A DNA stretch of 64,000 bases, taken from assembly GCF_003260205.1 (NCBI RefSeq), contig NZ_QERF01000007.1, positions 186,001 through 250,000 on the forward strand. Reading direction: 5' to 3'. The notes beneath the pieces were generated by a model that was not told where the DNA came from, ran no database searches, and was given only the letters and a program-made list of their open reading frames with translations. This DNA is from Winogradskyella tangerina (GTDB lineage: Bacteria > Bacteroidota > Bacteroidia > Flavobacteriales > Flavobacteriaceae). The position numbers and the translations under genes are program-made. Numbering within the stretch: the stretch's first letter is position 1; each line of letters begins with the position of its first letter. Of the stretch, positions 42,546-50,895 are shown one piece after another.

Positions 42546-42833
42546 ATGTCCGATCAATTAAAAATCAAGCTTTCAATTGCCAATAGGGTATATCCATTGA
42601 CGATTAATCCCAAGCAAGAAGAAGGTTTACGGAAGGCCACCAAGAAAATCGAGGCCATGATAGGACAATTTGAGCAGAATTACTCTGTAAGAGATAAGCA
42701 AGATGTTTTGGCCATGTGTGCCTTACAATTTGCGGCTCAAGTAGAGCAAAAGTCAATAGATAAAGAATATGTTAATGAAGAAGTTCAGCAGAAGTTAGAA
42801 GCGCTGAATGATCTTTTAGGAAAACATATTTAA
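42546..42833 (+). CDS. zapA: Cell division protein ZapA
   Basis: A 95-aa ZapA-family protein. The N-terminal globular part (IKLSIANRVYPLTINPKQEEGLRKATKKI) is followed by a helix and short coiled coil (DVLAMCALQFAAQVEQKS), as in the family. ZapA binds FtsZ and helps to bundle the Z-ring. The length is normal. The gene is 18 bases after the coiled-coil gene and is followed by a 6S-like RNA, an arrangement also known from E. coli (zapA-ssrS). Confidence 0.9.
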   Translation: MSDQLKIKLSIANRVYPLTINPKQEEGLRKATKKIEAMIGQFEQNYSVRDKQDVLAMCALQFAAQVEQKSIDKEYVNEEVQQKLEALNDLLGKHI

Positions 42834-42866
42834 CTCGTACGTTCTTTAAAATAAACAAAGGTTACT

Positions 42867-43033
42867 GCCTACATTAGTTATATTTTTTGATAAACTCAAC
42901 GTTAATTCTTTAAAAAGGGTGAGTTGAAATTGTAAAAGCAAGCCATCTCAGAATGGATCCTTGATCAGTTTGTTAGCCCTAAACTTGTTTTTAAGGAGTT
43001 TATACAGAATCAAAACTGATGTAGGCTTTTTTT
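42867..43033 (+). ncRNA. 6S-like RNA (6S-Flavo type) between zapA and rny
   Basis: A long stem closes the region: GCCTACATTAGTT (42867-42879) pairs with AACTGATGTAGGC (43014-43026), 13 bp with one wobble, followed by a T run (43027-43033) that ends transcription. Inside, AACTCA (42893-42898) pairs with TGAGTT (42920-42925), and a small CCAT/ATGG hairpin sits in the distal part. Overall size is about 165 nt. Size, one long closed hairpin and position after zapA fit 6S RNA, which binds and restrains the housekeeping RNA polymerase. I have not matched it to a covariance model. Confidence 0.7.
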
Positions 43034-43058
43034 ATATACTAACTATCTAATAACTAAA

Positions 43059-44636
43059 ATGGACACTAACACAATTTTATATATTGTTGGCGCAGTGGTA
43101 TTTGGATTAATACTAGGCTATGTTATCGCTAAGGCCCTCGAAAAAGGTAAAGCATCGAAACTCATAGCAAACGCCGAAAGTGAATCTAAATCAATACTAA
43201 AGCAGGCTAAAGTAGACGCAGAATCACTAAAAAAAGATAAAATACTTCAAGCGAAGGAAAAATTTATTGAACTTAAAGCCGAGCACGAAAAGGTCATTTT
43301 ATCTCGCGATAAGAAAATGGCTGAAGCCGAAAAGCGAATCAGAGATAAAGAATCTCAAGTTTCTAACGAATTAGCGAAAGCGAAGAAATCTAATCAGTCA
43401 CTCGACGATAAAATTAAGGACTACAACTTCAGACTAGAATTCCTTGAGAAGAAAAAAGTTGAAGTAGAAAAAGCACATAAAAGTCAGATTCAGCAGTTAG
43501 AGGTCATCTCGCAATTATCAGCCGAAGAGGCTAAAGAACAATTGGTAGAATCTCTTAAAGAGGAGGCTAAAACAGATGCCATGGCTTTTGTTCAAGACCG
43601 ATTAGAAGAGGCAAAATTAACAGCGCAGCAAGAAGCTAAAAAGATCATCATAAATACCATCCAAAGAATAGGAACAGAGGAGGCTATAGATAATTGTGTT
43701 TCTGTTTTTAATATTGAATCTGATGATGTTAAAGGTAGAATCATTGGTCGTGAAGGTCGAAATATTAGAGCCATCGAATCTGCAACTGGCGTTGAAATTA
43801 TTGTAGATGATACACCTGAAGCAATCATCTTATCTTGTTTCGATTCTGTTAGACGTGAAATAGCACGCTTATCGTTACACCGTTTGGTTACTGATGGTAG
43901 AATTCATCCTGCACGTATTGAAGAAGTGGTTAGAAAAACAACCAAACAAATAGAGCAGGAGATTATTGAAGTTGGAAAACGCACAGTAATAGATCTTGGT
44001 ATTCATGGGTTACACCCAGAGTTAATTAAGATGGTTGGTAGAATGAAATACCGCTCATCGTACGGACAAAACCTATTACAGCACTCTCGTGAAGTGGCCA
44101 AACTTTGCGGCGTTATGGCAGCAGAACTCGGGTTAAATCCGAAATTGGCAAAGCGCGCTGGTTTATTACACGATATTGGAAAAGTACCATCTTCGGAATC
44201 GGATGTAGAAACTCCTCACGCAATTCTTGGTATGCAATGGGCTGAAAAACATGGTGAAAAACCAGAAGTTTGCAATGCCATCGGAGCACACCATGATGAG
44301 ATTGAAATGACTACGCTTTTATCACCGATCATTCAAGTTTGTGATGCGATTTCTGGTGCAAGACCAGGTGCAAGACGTCAGGTATTAGATTCTTATATTC
44401 AGCGTCTAAAAGATCTTGAAGATGTTGCCTTCGGATTCAACGGTGTGAAAAAGGCCTATGCCATACAAGCGGGTAGAGAATTACGAGTGATCGTTGAAAG
44501 TGAAAAGGTTTCGGACGATAAAGCAGCGAGTCTATCTTTCGAGATCTCTCAGAAAATTCAAACCGATATGACCTATCCTGGTCAGGTGAAAGTTACAGTA
44601 ATTAGAGAAACACGCGCTGTAAATATTGCGAAATAG
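43059..44636 (+). CDS. rny: Ribonuclease Y
   Basis: A 525-aa membrane-anchored endonuclease that starts mRNA decay. One N-terminal helix (about 4-24) is followed by a long charged coiled coil (28-200), a KH domain (about 215-280, with [15 protein letters not shown]) and an HD domain (about 335-430, with [11 protein letters not shown] and LLHDIGKV, where the HD pair binds metal). The C-terminus [16 protein letters not shown] is typical. Its transcript may be continuous with the 6S-like RNA region upstream, which ends in a terminator. Confidence 0.95.
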   Translation: MDTNTILYIVGAVVFGLILGYVIAKALEKGKASKLIANAESESKSILKQAKVDAESLKKDKILQAKEKFIELKAEHEKVILSRDKKMAEAEKRIRDKESQVSNELAKAKKSNQSLDDKIKDYNFRLEFLEKKKVEVEKAHKSQIQQLEVISQLSAEEAKEQLVESLKEEAKTDAMAFVQDRLEEAKLTAQQEAKKIIINTIQRIGTEEAIDNCVSVFNIESDDVKGRIIGREGRNIRAIESATGVEIIVDDTPEAIILSCFDSVRREIARLSLHRLVTDGRIHPARIEEVVRKTTKQIEQEIIEVGKRTVIDLGIHGLHPELIKMVGRMKYRSSYGQNLLQHSREVAKLCGVMAAELGLNPKLAKRAGLLHDIGKVPSSESDVETPHAILGMQWAEKHGEKPEVCNAIGAHHDEIEMTTLLSPIIQVCDAISGARPGARRQVLDSYIQRLKDLEDVAFGFNGVKKAYAIQAGRELRVIVESEKVSDDKAASLSFEISQKIQTDMTYPGQVKVTVIRETRAVNIAK

Positions 44637-44647
44637 TGTACAGTATT

Positions 44648-44715
44648 CAGTATTCAGTGTAAAATGTCTAGTAAAAAGTATATAGTGTTTACTGATTACT
44701 GAACACTGGATACTG
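44648..44715. repeat. Imperfect inverted repeat between rny and xerD
   Basis: Arms CAGTATTCAGTGT (44648-44660) and ACACTGGATACTG (44703-44715) pair over 13 bp with one mismatch. The area is built from repeated CAGTATTCAGT-like words. It lies between convergent genes. Confidence 0.5.
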
Positions 44716-44735
44716 ATTACTTATTAAAGACTGAG

Positions 44736-45644
44736 CTATTTCCTTGGATGGAATTTATTGAGAACATCGCTTAGGTACGAACGATCTACATGCATATAAA
44801 CTTCTGTAGTGGTAATACTTTCGTGTCCTAGCATCATTTGAATGGCTCTCAGGTCGGCGCCATTTTCTAATAGGTGAGTTGCGAATGAATGTCTGAAGGT
44901 GTGGGGAGATACGCTTTTTTTCAATCCTGATTTTTCAACTAGTTTTTTAATGATCGTGAAAATCATAGCTCTAGTAAGTTGTTTTCCTTTGTAATTAAGA
45001 AACAAAATATCTTTAGAACTAGTTTCGATATCAATATGATTTCTAATGTCTATCCAGATATTGATATAGCGTTGTGTGGTATCACCAATTGGCACAAAAC
45101 GCTGTTTATTGCCTTTACCAGTAACCTTTATAAATCCCTCTTCAAAAAATAAGTCTGAAATTTTCAGATCTATTAGTTCGCTTACACGCAATCCACAGCT
45201 ATACAAGGTTTCAATTATGGCTCTATTACGCTCCCCAAGATTAACCCCATTATATTCATAACTGAGATCGATAGTTTGAATTAAAAGATCTATATCAGCC
45301 ACAGAAAGGGTGTCGGGTAATTTTCTACCAATCTTTGGAGACTCAATCAAATCCATTGGATTTGTGTTACGGTAATTCTCAAACACTAGGTAATCAAAGA
45401 AATTCCTTAATCCTGAAATTATACGACCTTGAGACCTTGGTTTAATTGATTTAGATATGGTATAGATGAACTGTTTAATGTGTTCATGAGTAATGTCTAA
45501 AGGGGAGTAGCCTAAACTATTCTCTTCAAGATAATTAATCAATTTTTTAATGTCGTAGCTGTAATTCTCAATAGAATTATGGGAAAGACCACGCTCAATT
45601 TTGAGATAGTGCTGATAATCATTTAAAGCATTGGACCAATTCAT
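44736..45644 (-). CDS. xerD: Tyrosine recombinase XerD-type
   Basis: A 302-aa site-specific recombinase. The N-terminal SAM-like core-binding domain (YQHYLKIERGLSHNSIENYSYD) is followed by the catalytic domain with Arg in YSCGLRVSELIDL, then HTFRHSFATHLLENGADLRAIQ, LGHESITTTEVYMHV with the catalytic Tyr in VYMHV. The length fits XerD, which resolves chromosome dimers. I begin at the ATG at 45642-45644; the first four residues of a longer reading (MFFY) are unlikely. It lacks the hallmarks of integron or phage integrases and stands in a housekeeping context. XerC-like identity cannot be excluded. Confidence 0.9.
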   Translation of the reverse strand: MNWSNALNDYQHYLKIERGLSHNSIENYSYDIKKLINYLEENSLGYSPLDITHEHIKQFIYTISKSIKPRSQGRIISGLRNFFDYLVFENYRNTNPMDLIESPKIGRKLPDTLSVADIDLLIQTIDLSYEYNGVNLGERNRAIIETLYSCGLRVSELIDLKISDLFFEEGFIKVTGKGNKQRFVPIGDTTQRYINIWIDIRNHIDIETSSKDILFLNYKGKQLTRAMIFTIIKKLVEKSGLKKSVSPHTFRHSFATHLLENGADLRAIQMMLGHESITTTEVYMHVDRSYLSDVLNKFHPRK

Positions 45645-45861
45645 GTAGAAAAACACTCATAAACGCTCAAATGTAATAAAATGACTACGTATTTCATCGA
45701 ATTTTCTAAAAATAATGTTAATAACGTAATTTTTAAATATTTGATTATCAATAATTTAAAAATTTATGTTTACAAAATTGTTAATAACTGCACTAAGAAA
45801 CTTTATTATTTCAAAAAAAAGGCTTTAGTTTGTACTAATCAATTTTAAAACTTAAAAAATT

Positions 45862-46347
45862 ATGAGAAAATTATTTTTTGCTGCATTCGCAGTTTTAGCT
45901 TTTGCTTCAGTAAGTGCTCAAGGTCAATTTAAAGCTGGTATTAGTGGTGCTTTACCAATCGGTGACGCTGGTGATTTATCAACTTTAGGAATTGTAGTTG
46001 AAGCTAATTACTTATTTGAAGTATCTGAAAGTTTTCATGCTGGCCCAACTGTCGGAATAGGTCACTATTTTGGTGATGAAGTCGCTGGTTTTGAAATCGA
46101 TGACGCTACTTTCTTACCAATTGGTGCAGCTGGACGTTTCGGTGTTTCTGAGGATTTCACTTTAGGTGCTGACTTAGGATACGGTATCGGAATTGCTCCT
46201 GATGGAAACGATGGTGGATTCTATTACTCACCACGTGCACAGTACAGCGTTTCTGAATCAATTGATATAGTATTAGCTTACCGCGGAGTTAGCCTTGATG
46301 GTGGTTCTTGGGATTCTATTTCTTTAGGTGTAGAGTTCGGACTGTAA
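45862..46347 (+). CDS. Small outer-membrane beta-barrel protein, copy A
   Basis: A 161-aa exported protein. The signal peptide ends after SVSAQ (about residue 19). The mature part has eight or so amphipathic strands with Gly-rich turns (FKAGISGALPIGDAGDLS, FTLGADLGYGIGIAP, GFYYSPRAQYSV) and ends in Gly-Leu after FG, like small OmpW/OmpX-type barrels. It is closely related to the gene at 47195, about two thirds identical by eye, so the two come from a duplication. A terminator follows. Confidence 0.85.
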   Translation: MRKLFFAAFAVLAFASVSAQGQFKAGISGALPIGDAGDLSTLGIVVEANYLFEVSESFHAGPTVGIGHYFGDEVAGFEIDDATFLPIGAAGRFGVSEDFTLGADLGYGIGIAPDGNDGGFYYSPRAQYSVSESIDIVLAYRGVSLDGGSWDSISLGVEFGL

Positions 46348-46368
46348 CCAATAATCATATACAATATT

Positions 46369-46397
46369 AAAGAGGCGATTTTCGCCTCTTTTTTTTG
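46369..46397 (+). terminator. Rho-independent terminator
   Basis: AGAGGCGA pairs with TCGCCTCT (8 bp, 3-base loop), followed by a long T run. Confidence 0.9.
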
Positions 46398-46441
46398 TCA
46401 AAAATTTCGATAAATGCCTTCAAAAATTAACATTTTAATTC

Positions 46442-46471
46442 TTGAAATAGGTCATCATATTCCTACATTTG
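46442..46471 (+). promoter_or_regulatory. Promoter before the second barrel gene
   Basis: TTG (46442-46444), 19 bases, TACATTTG (46464-46471): a full match to the Bacteroidota pattern, 28 bases before the ATG. Confidence 0.7.
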
Positions 46472-46498
46472 ATATTCAATTAATCTCAAAACTTAAAA

Positions 46499-47062
46499 AT
46501 GAAAAAAACACTATTTGTTGCTATTCTTATAGCATGTTTTACACTTAACAGTTATGCGCAAGACGATAACGATTCTAAACAAAGTAACTTAGCAATTAAG
46601 GCTGGTTATACATCATTTATTGCTAAAGTAAAGGTGGATGGTGCATCAGGTTCAGATAATGTTTCTGGTTTTTACGTTGGCTTAACCAGTGAAATTGAGG
46701 TCTCTGATAAATTCGATTTTCAACCTGAATTACTTTTCGCTAACTACAGTCAAGATGGAGAGAGTAGTAGTATCTTATTTTTGCCATTATTAATGAAGTT
46801 TAACGCCAATAATGAATTGGGGATCTATGCAGGTCCACAATTAGACTACTTATTAAATGAAGAAGATGCTGAAGGTCTTAATAGATTAGGTATAGGATTG
46901 TCTATTGGAGCATCTTATGACATTTCGGAAGACATCTTTATCGATACACGTTATACCTTCGGAATTTCTGACAGATTGGATGGCGATCTAGTTGGGTTTG
47001 AAGGATTTGATGTAAAGACCAGATTTAACTTCTTTCAAGTTGGTTTAGGGTATCGATTTTAA
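46499..47062 (+). CDS. Outer-membrane beta-barrel protein (PorT-like type)
   Basis: A 187-aa exported protein; the signal ends after SYAQD. The body shows the PorT-like 'outer membrane protein beta-barrel' pattern: LAIKAGYTSFIAKV, VSGFYVGLTSEIEVSDKFDFQPELLF, LFLPLLMKFNANNELGIYAGPQLDYL and DTRYTFGISD. It ends FQVGLGYRF with the terminal Phe used for outer-membrane insertion. Relatives in this window are at 48180 and 48787. Its own promoter and terminator make it monocistronic. Confidence 0.85.
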   Translation: MKKTLFVAILIACFTLNSYAQDDNDSKQSNLAIKAGYTSFIAKVKVDGASGSDNVSGFYVGLTSEIEVSDKFDFQPELLFANYSQDGESSSILFLPLLMKFNANNELGIYAGPQLDYLLNEEDAEGLNRLGIGLSIGASYDISEDIFIDTRYTFGISDRLDGDLVGFEGFDVKTRFNFFQVGLGYRF

Positions 47063-47084
47063 ATTTTAAAACGAACATTAAATT

Positions 47085-47114
47085 AAAACCGAAGTCTTAA
47101 ACTTCGGTTTTTTT
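47085..47114 (+). terminator. Rho-independent terminator
   Basis: AAAACCGAAGT pairs with ACTTCGGTTTT (11 bp, 5-base loop), followed by a T run. Confidence 0.9.
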
Positions 47115-47141
47115 ATTATCTTTTACTGATAATTGTCATGA

Positions 47142-47169
47142 TTGGTGTTTCAATTATGACCTAGATTTG
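47142..47169 (+). promoter_or_regulatory. Promoter before barrel copy B
   Basis: TTG (47142-47144), 17 bases, TAGATTTG (47162-47169), 25 bases upstream of the ATG. Confidence 0.65.
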
Positions 47170-47194
47170 CAACTATTAACCAAAATTTCATTAT

Positions 47195-47680
47195 ATGAAA
47201 AAATTATTTTTAGCTGTATTTGCAGTATTCGCTTTTGCCTCAGTAAACGCCCAAGGTCAGTTTAGAGCTGGTATTAGTGGTGGTTTACCAATTGGAGACG
47301 CCGGTGATTTAGCAACGTTTGCTATTGCCGTAGATTTAGGGTATTTATTCGAAATATCTGATGAATTTGATGCTGGTGTAGCTACTGGCTACTCTCATTC
47401 TTTTGGTGATGAGATTAATGGTTTTGATATTGACGATGTGCAATTTATTCCTATAGCGGCTTCTGGTCGTTTTGAGGTTGCTCCTGATTTTACATTAGGT
47501 GCAGACTTGGGTTATGCTATCGGAATTGGTGATAATAATGATGGAGGATTCTATTATTCACCACGCGTTCAGTATAGCGTTTCAGAAGCTATTGATATCG
47601 TTGCAGCCTACAGAGGTGTGAGCGTAGATGGAGGCTCTTGGGATATCATAAGCGCAGGTATAGAATTCGGAATTGATTAA
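47195..47680 (+). CDS. Small outer-membrane beta-barrel protein, copy B
   Basis: A 161-aa paralog of the protein at 45862. The signal peptide is nearly the same (FAFASVNAQ) and the strands align without gaps apart from one residue (FRAGISGGLPIGDAGDLA, FTLGADLGYAIGIGD, GFYYSPRVQYSV), while the external-loop segments differ most. It has its own promoter and terminator. Divergence concentrated in loops would fit selection on exposed parts, but this needs a real alignment. Confidence 0.85.
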   Translation: MKKLFLAVFAVFAFASVNAQGQFRAGISGGLPIGDAGDLATFAIAVDLGYLFEISDEFDAGVATGYSHSFGDEINGFDIDDVQFIPIAASGRFEVAPDFTLGADLGYAIGIGDNNDGGFYYSPRVQYSVSEAIDIVAAYRGVSVDGGSWDIISAGIEFGID

Positions 47681-47701
47681 TTCTGAATTAAATTAAATAA
47701 G

Positions 47702-47730
47702 AAAAAGGAAGCATTCAGCTTCCTTTTTTT
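47702..47730 (+). terminator. Rho-independent terminator
   Basis: AAAAAGGAAGC pairs with GCTTCCTTTTT (11 bp, 5-base loop), followed by T residues. Confidence 0.9.
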
Positions 47731-47757
47731 ATGGGCTTAATTTAATATCTTTACTCT

Positions 47758-48177
47758 ATGAAGCAACTGATCATAATTAACGGCCCAAATTTAAATCTGC
47801 TTGGTAAGCGCGAACCTGAAGTTTACGGAACTCAAACCTTTGAAGAATACCTTGAAGTGCTAAAATCAAAGTTTCATAATGTTACTATAGATTACTACCA
47901 ATCTAATATTGAAGGCGAATTAATTGATAAAATACAAGAAGTCGGATTTATTTACGATGGAATTATTTTAAATGCTGCTGCCTATACGCATACTTCGGTA
48001 GGAATTGGTGATGCCATAAAAGCAATAGACACACCAGTAGTTGAAGTACATATTTCTAATACATATGCCAGAGAAGAATTTAGACACCATTCTTACTTAT
48101 CTCCAAATGCAAAAGGAGTGATTCTAGGGTTTGGACTCAAAAGTTATGATCTGGCCGTTGAAAGTTTCCTTTATTAA
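47758..48177 (+). CDS. aroQ: 3-dehydroquinate dehydratase, type II
   Basis: A 139-aa enzyme of the shikimate pathway that dehydrates 3-dehydroquinate. All motifs are present: NGPNLNLLGKREPEVYG with the catalytic Tyr, YQSNIEGELIDKI, LNAAAYTHTSVGIGDA, and EVHISNTYAREEFRHHSYLS. Members form dodecamers. It is followed after 2 bases by a barrel gene, so the two are probably one transcript. A TATCTTTA element lies 4 bases before the ATG. xerD and aroQ are often close neighbours in Flavobacteriaceae, so the barrel genes between them here may be insertions. Confidence 0.95.
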   Translation: MKQLIIINGPNLNLLGKREPEVYGTQTFEEYLEVLKSKFHNVTIDYYQSNIEGELIDKIQEVGFIYDGIILNAAAYTHTSVGIGDAIKAIDTPVVEVHISNTYAREEFRHHSYLSPNAKGVILGFGLKSYDLAVESFLY

Positions 48178-48179
48178 GT

Positions 48180-48653
48180 ATGAAAAGTATTCTAAGTGTT
48201 TTAATCTTTTGTTTTTTAAGCAATTTTATCATTGCTCAAACTGAATTTGGTGTTAAAGGGGGACTAAACTTTACGTTTTTTAAAGTGAACGAAGGAGACT
48301 TCGGAACCAATCCAGATACTGAAATAGGCTATTATGGTGGTGTTTTTGTTGATTTCCCAATAGATAATGGGTTTCATATTCAGCCTGAAGTACTCTATAA
48401 GGGTATTGGAGATTTTAGATTTATTAATGCTCCTATTTATTTAAAATACGACATATACAATTCAGTTCATATTTTAGTTGGACCAAGTTTGAATTATTTC
48501 TTCGACTTTTTTTCAAACAAATTCAAGGTACGCGCCGACCTAAGTTTAGACTATGATTTTACGTCTAAGGTGAGCATGCATATGAAATATACTATTGGTT
48601 TCGAAGAGCTCTCTCCCAATGTCTTATTTCTAGGATTAGGTTATCGCATTTAA
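48180..48653 (+). CDS. Outer-membrane beta-barrel protein (PorT-like type)
   Basis: A 157-aa exported protein with the signal ending NFIIAQ. The strands TEFGVKGGLNFTFFKVNEGD, GYYGGVFVDFPIDNGFHIQPEVLYK and SVHILVGPSLNYFFDFF and the end FLGLGYRI are of the same type as the proteins at 46499 and 48787. It is 2 bases after aroQ and probably translated from the aroQ mRNA. It is slightly shorter than its relatives, lacking part of a middle loop. Function unknown. Confidence 0.82.
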   Translation: MKSILSVLIFCFLSNFIIAQTEFGVKGGLNFTFFKVNEGDFGTNPDTEIGYYGGVFVDFPIDNGFHIQPEVLYKGIGDFRFINAPIYLKYDIYNSVHILVGPSLNYFFDFFSNKFKVRADLSLDYDFTSKVSMHMKYTIGFEELSPNVLFLGLGYRI

Positions 48654-48709
48654 TTGGTTTATCCTAAAAAATTAAGAGTTTTTACATTCTATTAACCTAA
48701 GCTTTCGAA

Positions 48710-48731
48710 TTGATTGTGATTTGATTGTGAT
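48710..48731. repeat. Tandem 11-bp direct repeat near a promoter
   Basis: TTGATTGTGAT occurs twice back to back, 21 bases upstream of the -7 element for the next barrel gene, where an activator could bind. Confidence 0.45.
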
Positions 48732-48751
48732 TAATTAACATTCTGCCGTAG

Positions 48752-48759
48752 TAGGTTTG
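48752..48759 (+). promoter_or_regulatory. -7 promoter element (TAGGTTTG)
   Basis: Full match to TAnnTTTG, 28 bases before the ATG at 48787. The nearest TTG is 24 bases upstream, in the tandem repeat, so the -33 match is poor. Confidence 0.5.
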
Positions 48760-48786
48760 TTTCATTAATTCTAACAACAATCAATC

Positions 48787-49332
48787 ATGAAAACCATTTT
48801 ATCAGTAGTAATGCTTGCACTAACTTTAAGTAGTATCGGTGCGCAAGAAGGAACAAAGACGGAAGAATCAAAATTCGACTTCGGAATTAGAGCAGGGTAT
48901 AACACTTATTTCTTGAATACTTCAGGCCAAAACCCAACCGGTAGTGGGTATTATGGAGGTATATTTTTAGAATCAGAGTTGACTAAAAAATGGGCCTTGC
49001 AGATCGAAGCAAACTATAACTACTCAGGATCTTCAACCTTACAGCTTCCTGTTTTATTAAAATATAAAATCTCAAAAAAGTTTGAACTCTTTGCTGGTCC
49101 TCAGTTAGATTTTTCTTTTGAACAACAAAACCTAAATGAAGAATCTCGGAATAAACGTTGGGGGATGTCATTTCTTATTGGAGCACAGTACAATATCAAT
49201 TCACATTGGTTTATTGATGCCAGATATACGCATGGATTAACCAATCAATTTCCGGTTTTTCAAGGGTTTGGAGTAAATCCGATTTATGAAAAACGACATG
49301 CCTTTAATTTTGGAATAGGATATAAGTTCTAA
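48787..49332 (+). CDS. Outer-membrane beta-barrel protein (PorT-like type)
   Basis: A 181-aa exported protein with a signal ending SIGAQ. Strands FDFGIRAGYNTYFLN, GYYGGIFLESELTKKWALQIEAN, LPVLLKYKISKKFELFAGPQLDF and the end FNFGIGYKF show the same family as the proteins at 46499 and 48180. A bidirectional terminator separates it from lpdA. It is the last of five small barrel genes in this 3.5-kb stretch. Confidence 0.85.
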   Translation: MKTILSVVMLALTLSSIGAQEGTKTEESKFDFGIRAGYNTYFLNTSGQNPTGSGYYGGIFLESELTKKWALQIEANYNYSGSSTLQLPVLLKYKISKKFELFAGPQLDFSFEQQNLNEESRNKRWGMSFLIGAQYNINSHWFIDARYTHGLTNQFPVFQGFGVNPIYEKRHAFNFGIGYKF

Positions 49333-49337
49333 TAAAA

Positions 49338-49369
49338 AAAAGCGATTCAAACTCAATTGAATCGCTTTT
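49338..49369. terminator. Bidirectional terminator between barrel gene and lpdA
   Basis: AAAAGCGATTCAA pairs with TTGAATCGCTTTT (13 bp perfect, 6-base loop), serving two convergent genes. Confidence 0.9.
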
Positions 49370-49388
49370 CTATATTTTTTAAATAATT

Positions 49389-50765
49389 CTATAAATGAAT
49401 CACTTCGTCATAAGCATCGGCAACGGCTTCCATAACAGCTTCACTCATGGTTGGGTGAGGATGTACTGCTTTTAAAACCTCGAGACCAGTAGTTTCAAGT
49501 TTTCTGCCTAAAACGGCTTCTGCGATCATATCCGTAACTCCTGCACCGATCATATGGCATCCTAACCACTCGCCGTATTTAGCATCGAAGATAACTTTGA
49601 CAAAACCTTCTTTATTTCCACCAGCACTCGCCTTACCAGAAGCAGAGAATGGGAATTTACCAACTTTAATATCGAAGCCTTGTTCTTTAGCTTGAGCTTC
49701 AGTTAAACCTACGCTAGCAACCTCAGGTGAACAATAGGTACATCCAGGGATGTTACCATAGTCTAACGCTTCCACATGATGTCCGGCTATTTTTTCAACA
49801 CACAATATACCTTCAGCTGATGCCACGTGAGCAAGAGCTTGCCCCGGCGTAACATCTCCAATGGCATAATAACCAGGAATATTGGTTTGGTAATAGTCAT
49901 TCACTAAGATCTTATCTCTGTCTACTGCTATTCCAACATCTTCTAAACCAATATTTTCGATATTAGATTTAATACCCACAGCAGATAATAATATATCAGC
50001 TTCTAATACTTCTTCACCTTTCTTAGTTTTTACGGTTGCTTTAACACCTTTACCAGATGTATCTACAGAAGTAACCTCGGCAGAAGTCATTATTTTAATT
50101 CCAGATTTTTTGAAGCTACGCTCTAATTGCTTAGAAACCTCGTCATCCTCAACAGGAACGATCTTTGGCATGTACTCAACGATGGTAACTTCTGTCCCCA
50201 TTGAGTTGTAGAAGTAAGCGAACTCTACGCCAATTGCACCAGAGCCAACCACGATCATTTTCTTTGGTTGTTTATCTAGAGTCATTGCTTGTCTGTATCC
50301 AATCACCTTTTTACCATCTTGTGGCAAACTAGGTAATTCACGAGAGCGTGCTCCTGTAGCAATTATGATATGATCAGCGCTATATTCGGTACCATCAACG
50401 TCAACTTTCTTTCCGGGCTTTACCTTACCAAATCCTTCAATAACATCAATTTTGTTCTTTTTCATTAAGAACTTTACACCATTACTCATGCCATCAGCAA
50501 CGCCTCTACTACGTTTTACAACAGCATCAAAATCGTGTTCAGCATCCTTCACTTTTAAACCATAATCTTCAGCATGTTTCAAATATTCGAACACCTGTGC
50601 AGATTTCAAAAGCGCTTTTGTTGGGATACAGCCCCAGTTCAAACATACGCCACCAAGACTTTCTTTTTCTATAATGGCGGTTTTAAATCCTAATTGAGAT
50701 GCTCTAATAGCTGTAACATAGCCACCAGGACCACTTCCTAAAACTATAATATCGTATTTACTCAT
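49389..50765 (-). CDS. lpdA: Dihydrolipoyl dehydrogenase
   Basis: A 458-aa FAD enzyme (E3 of 2-oxoacid dehydrogenase complexes and the glycine cleavage system). FAD site GSGPGGYVTAIRA; redox disulfide Cys41-Cys46 in GGVCLNWGC; NAD site VVGSGAIGVEFAYF; second FAD motif GYYAIGDVTPGQALAHVA; C-terminal His-Glu pair in HPHPTMSEAVME. All catalytic residues are present. The gene is monocistronic and has a TACTTTTG -7 element upstream. The other complex subunits are not in the window. Confidence 0.95.
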   Translation of the reverse strand: MSKYDIIVLGSGPGGYVTAIRASQLGFKTAIIEKESLGGVCLNWGCIPTKALLKSAQVFEYLKHAEDYGLKVKDAEHDFDAVVKRSRGVADGMSNGVKFLMKKNKIDVIEGFGKVKPGKKVDVDGTEYSADHIIIATGARSRELPSLPQDGKKVIGYRQAMTLDKQPKKMIVVGSGAIGVEFAYFYNSMGTEVTIVEYMPKIVPVEDDEVSKQLERSFKKSGIKIMTSAEVTSVDTSGKGVKATVKTKKGEEVLEADILLSAVGIKSNIENIGLEDVGIAVDRDKILVNDYYQTNIPGYYAIGDVTPGQALAHVASAEGILCVEKIAGHHVEALDYGNIPGCTYCSPEVASVGLTEAQAKEQGFDIKVGKFPFSASGKASAGGNKEGFVKVIFDAKYGEWLGCHMIGAGVTDMIAEAVLGRKLETTGLEVLKAVHPHPTMSEAVMEAVADAYDEVIHL

Positions 50766-50796
50766 GAGTAATTTTTTAGTTGAAAATTTGAGAGTA

Positions 50797-50804
50797 CAAA
50801 AGTA
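50797..50804 (-). promoter_or_regulatory. -7 promoter element (TACTTTTG) before lpdA
   Basis: On the minus strand TACTTTTG matches TAnnTTTG fully, 31 bases before the ATG. No well-placed TTG was found. Confidence 0.45.
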
Positions 50805-50895
50805 ACAAATTCCGAATAGATTTTTGAAGGCTTCAACACGAAATATAAGTGTAAGAGGAGCAGAGAATTAGCATCTGATAGCTTGAAACTTTAAT

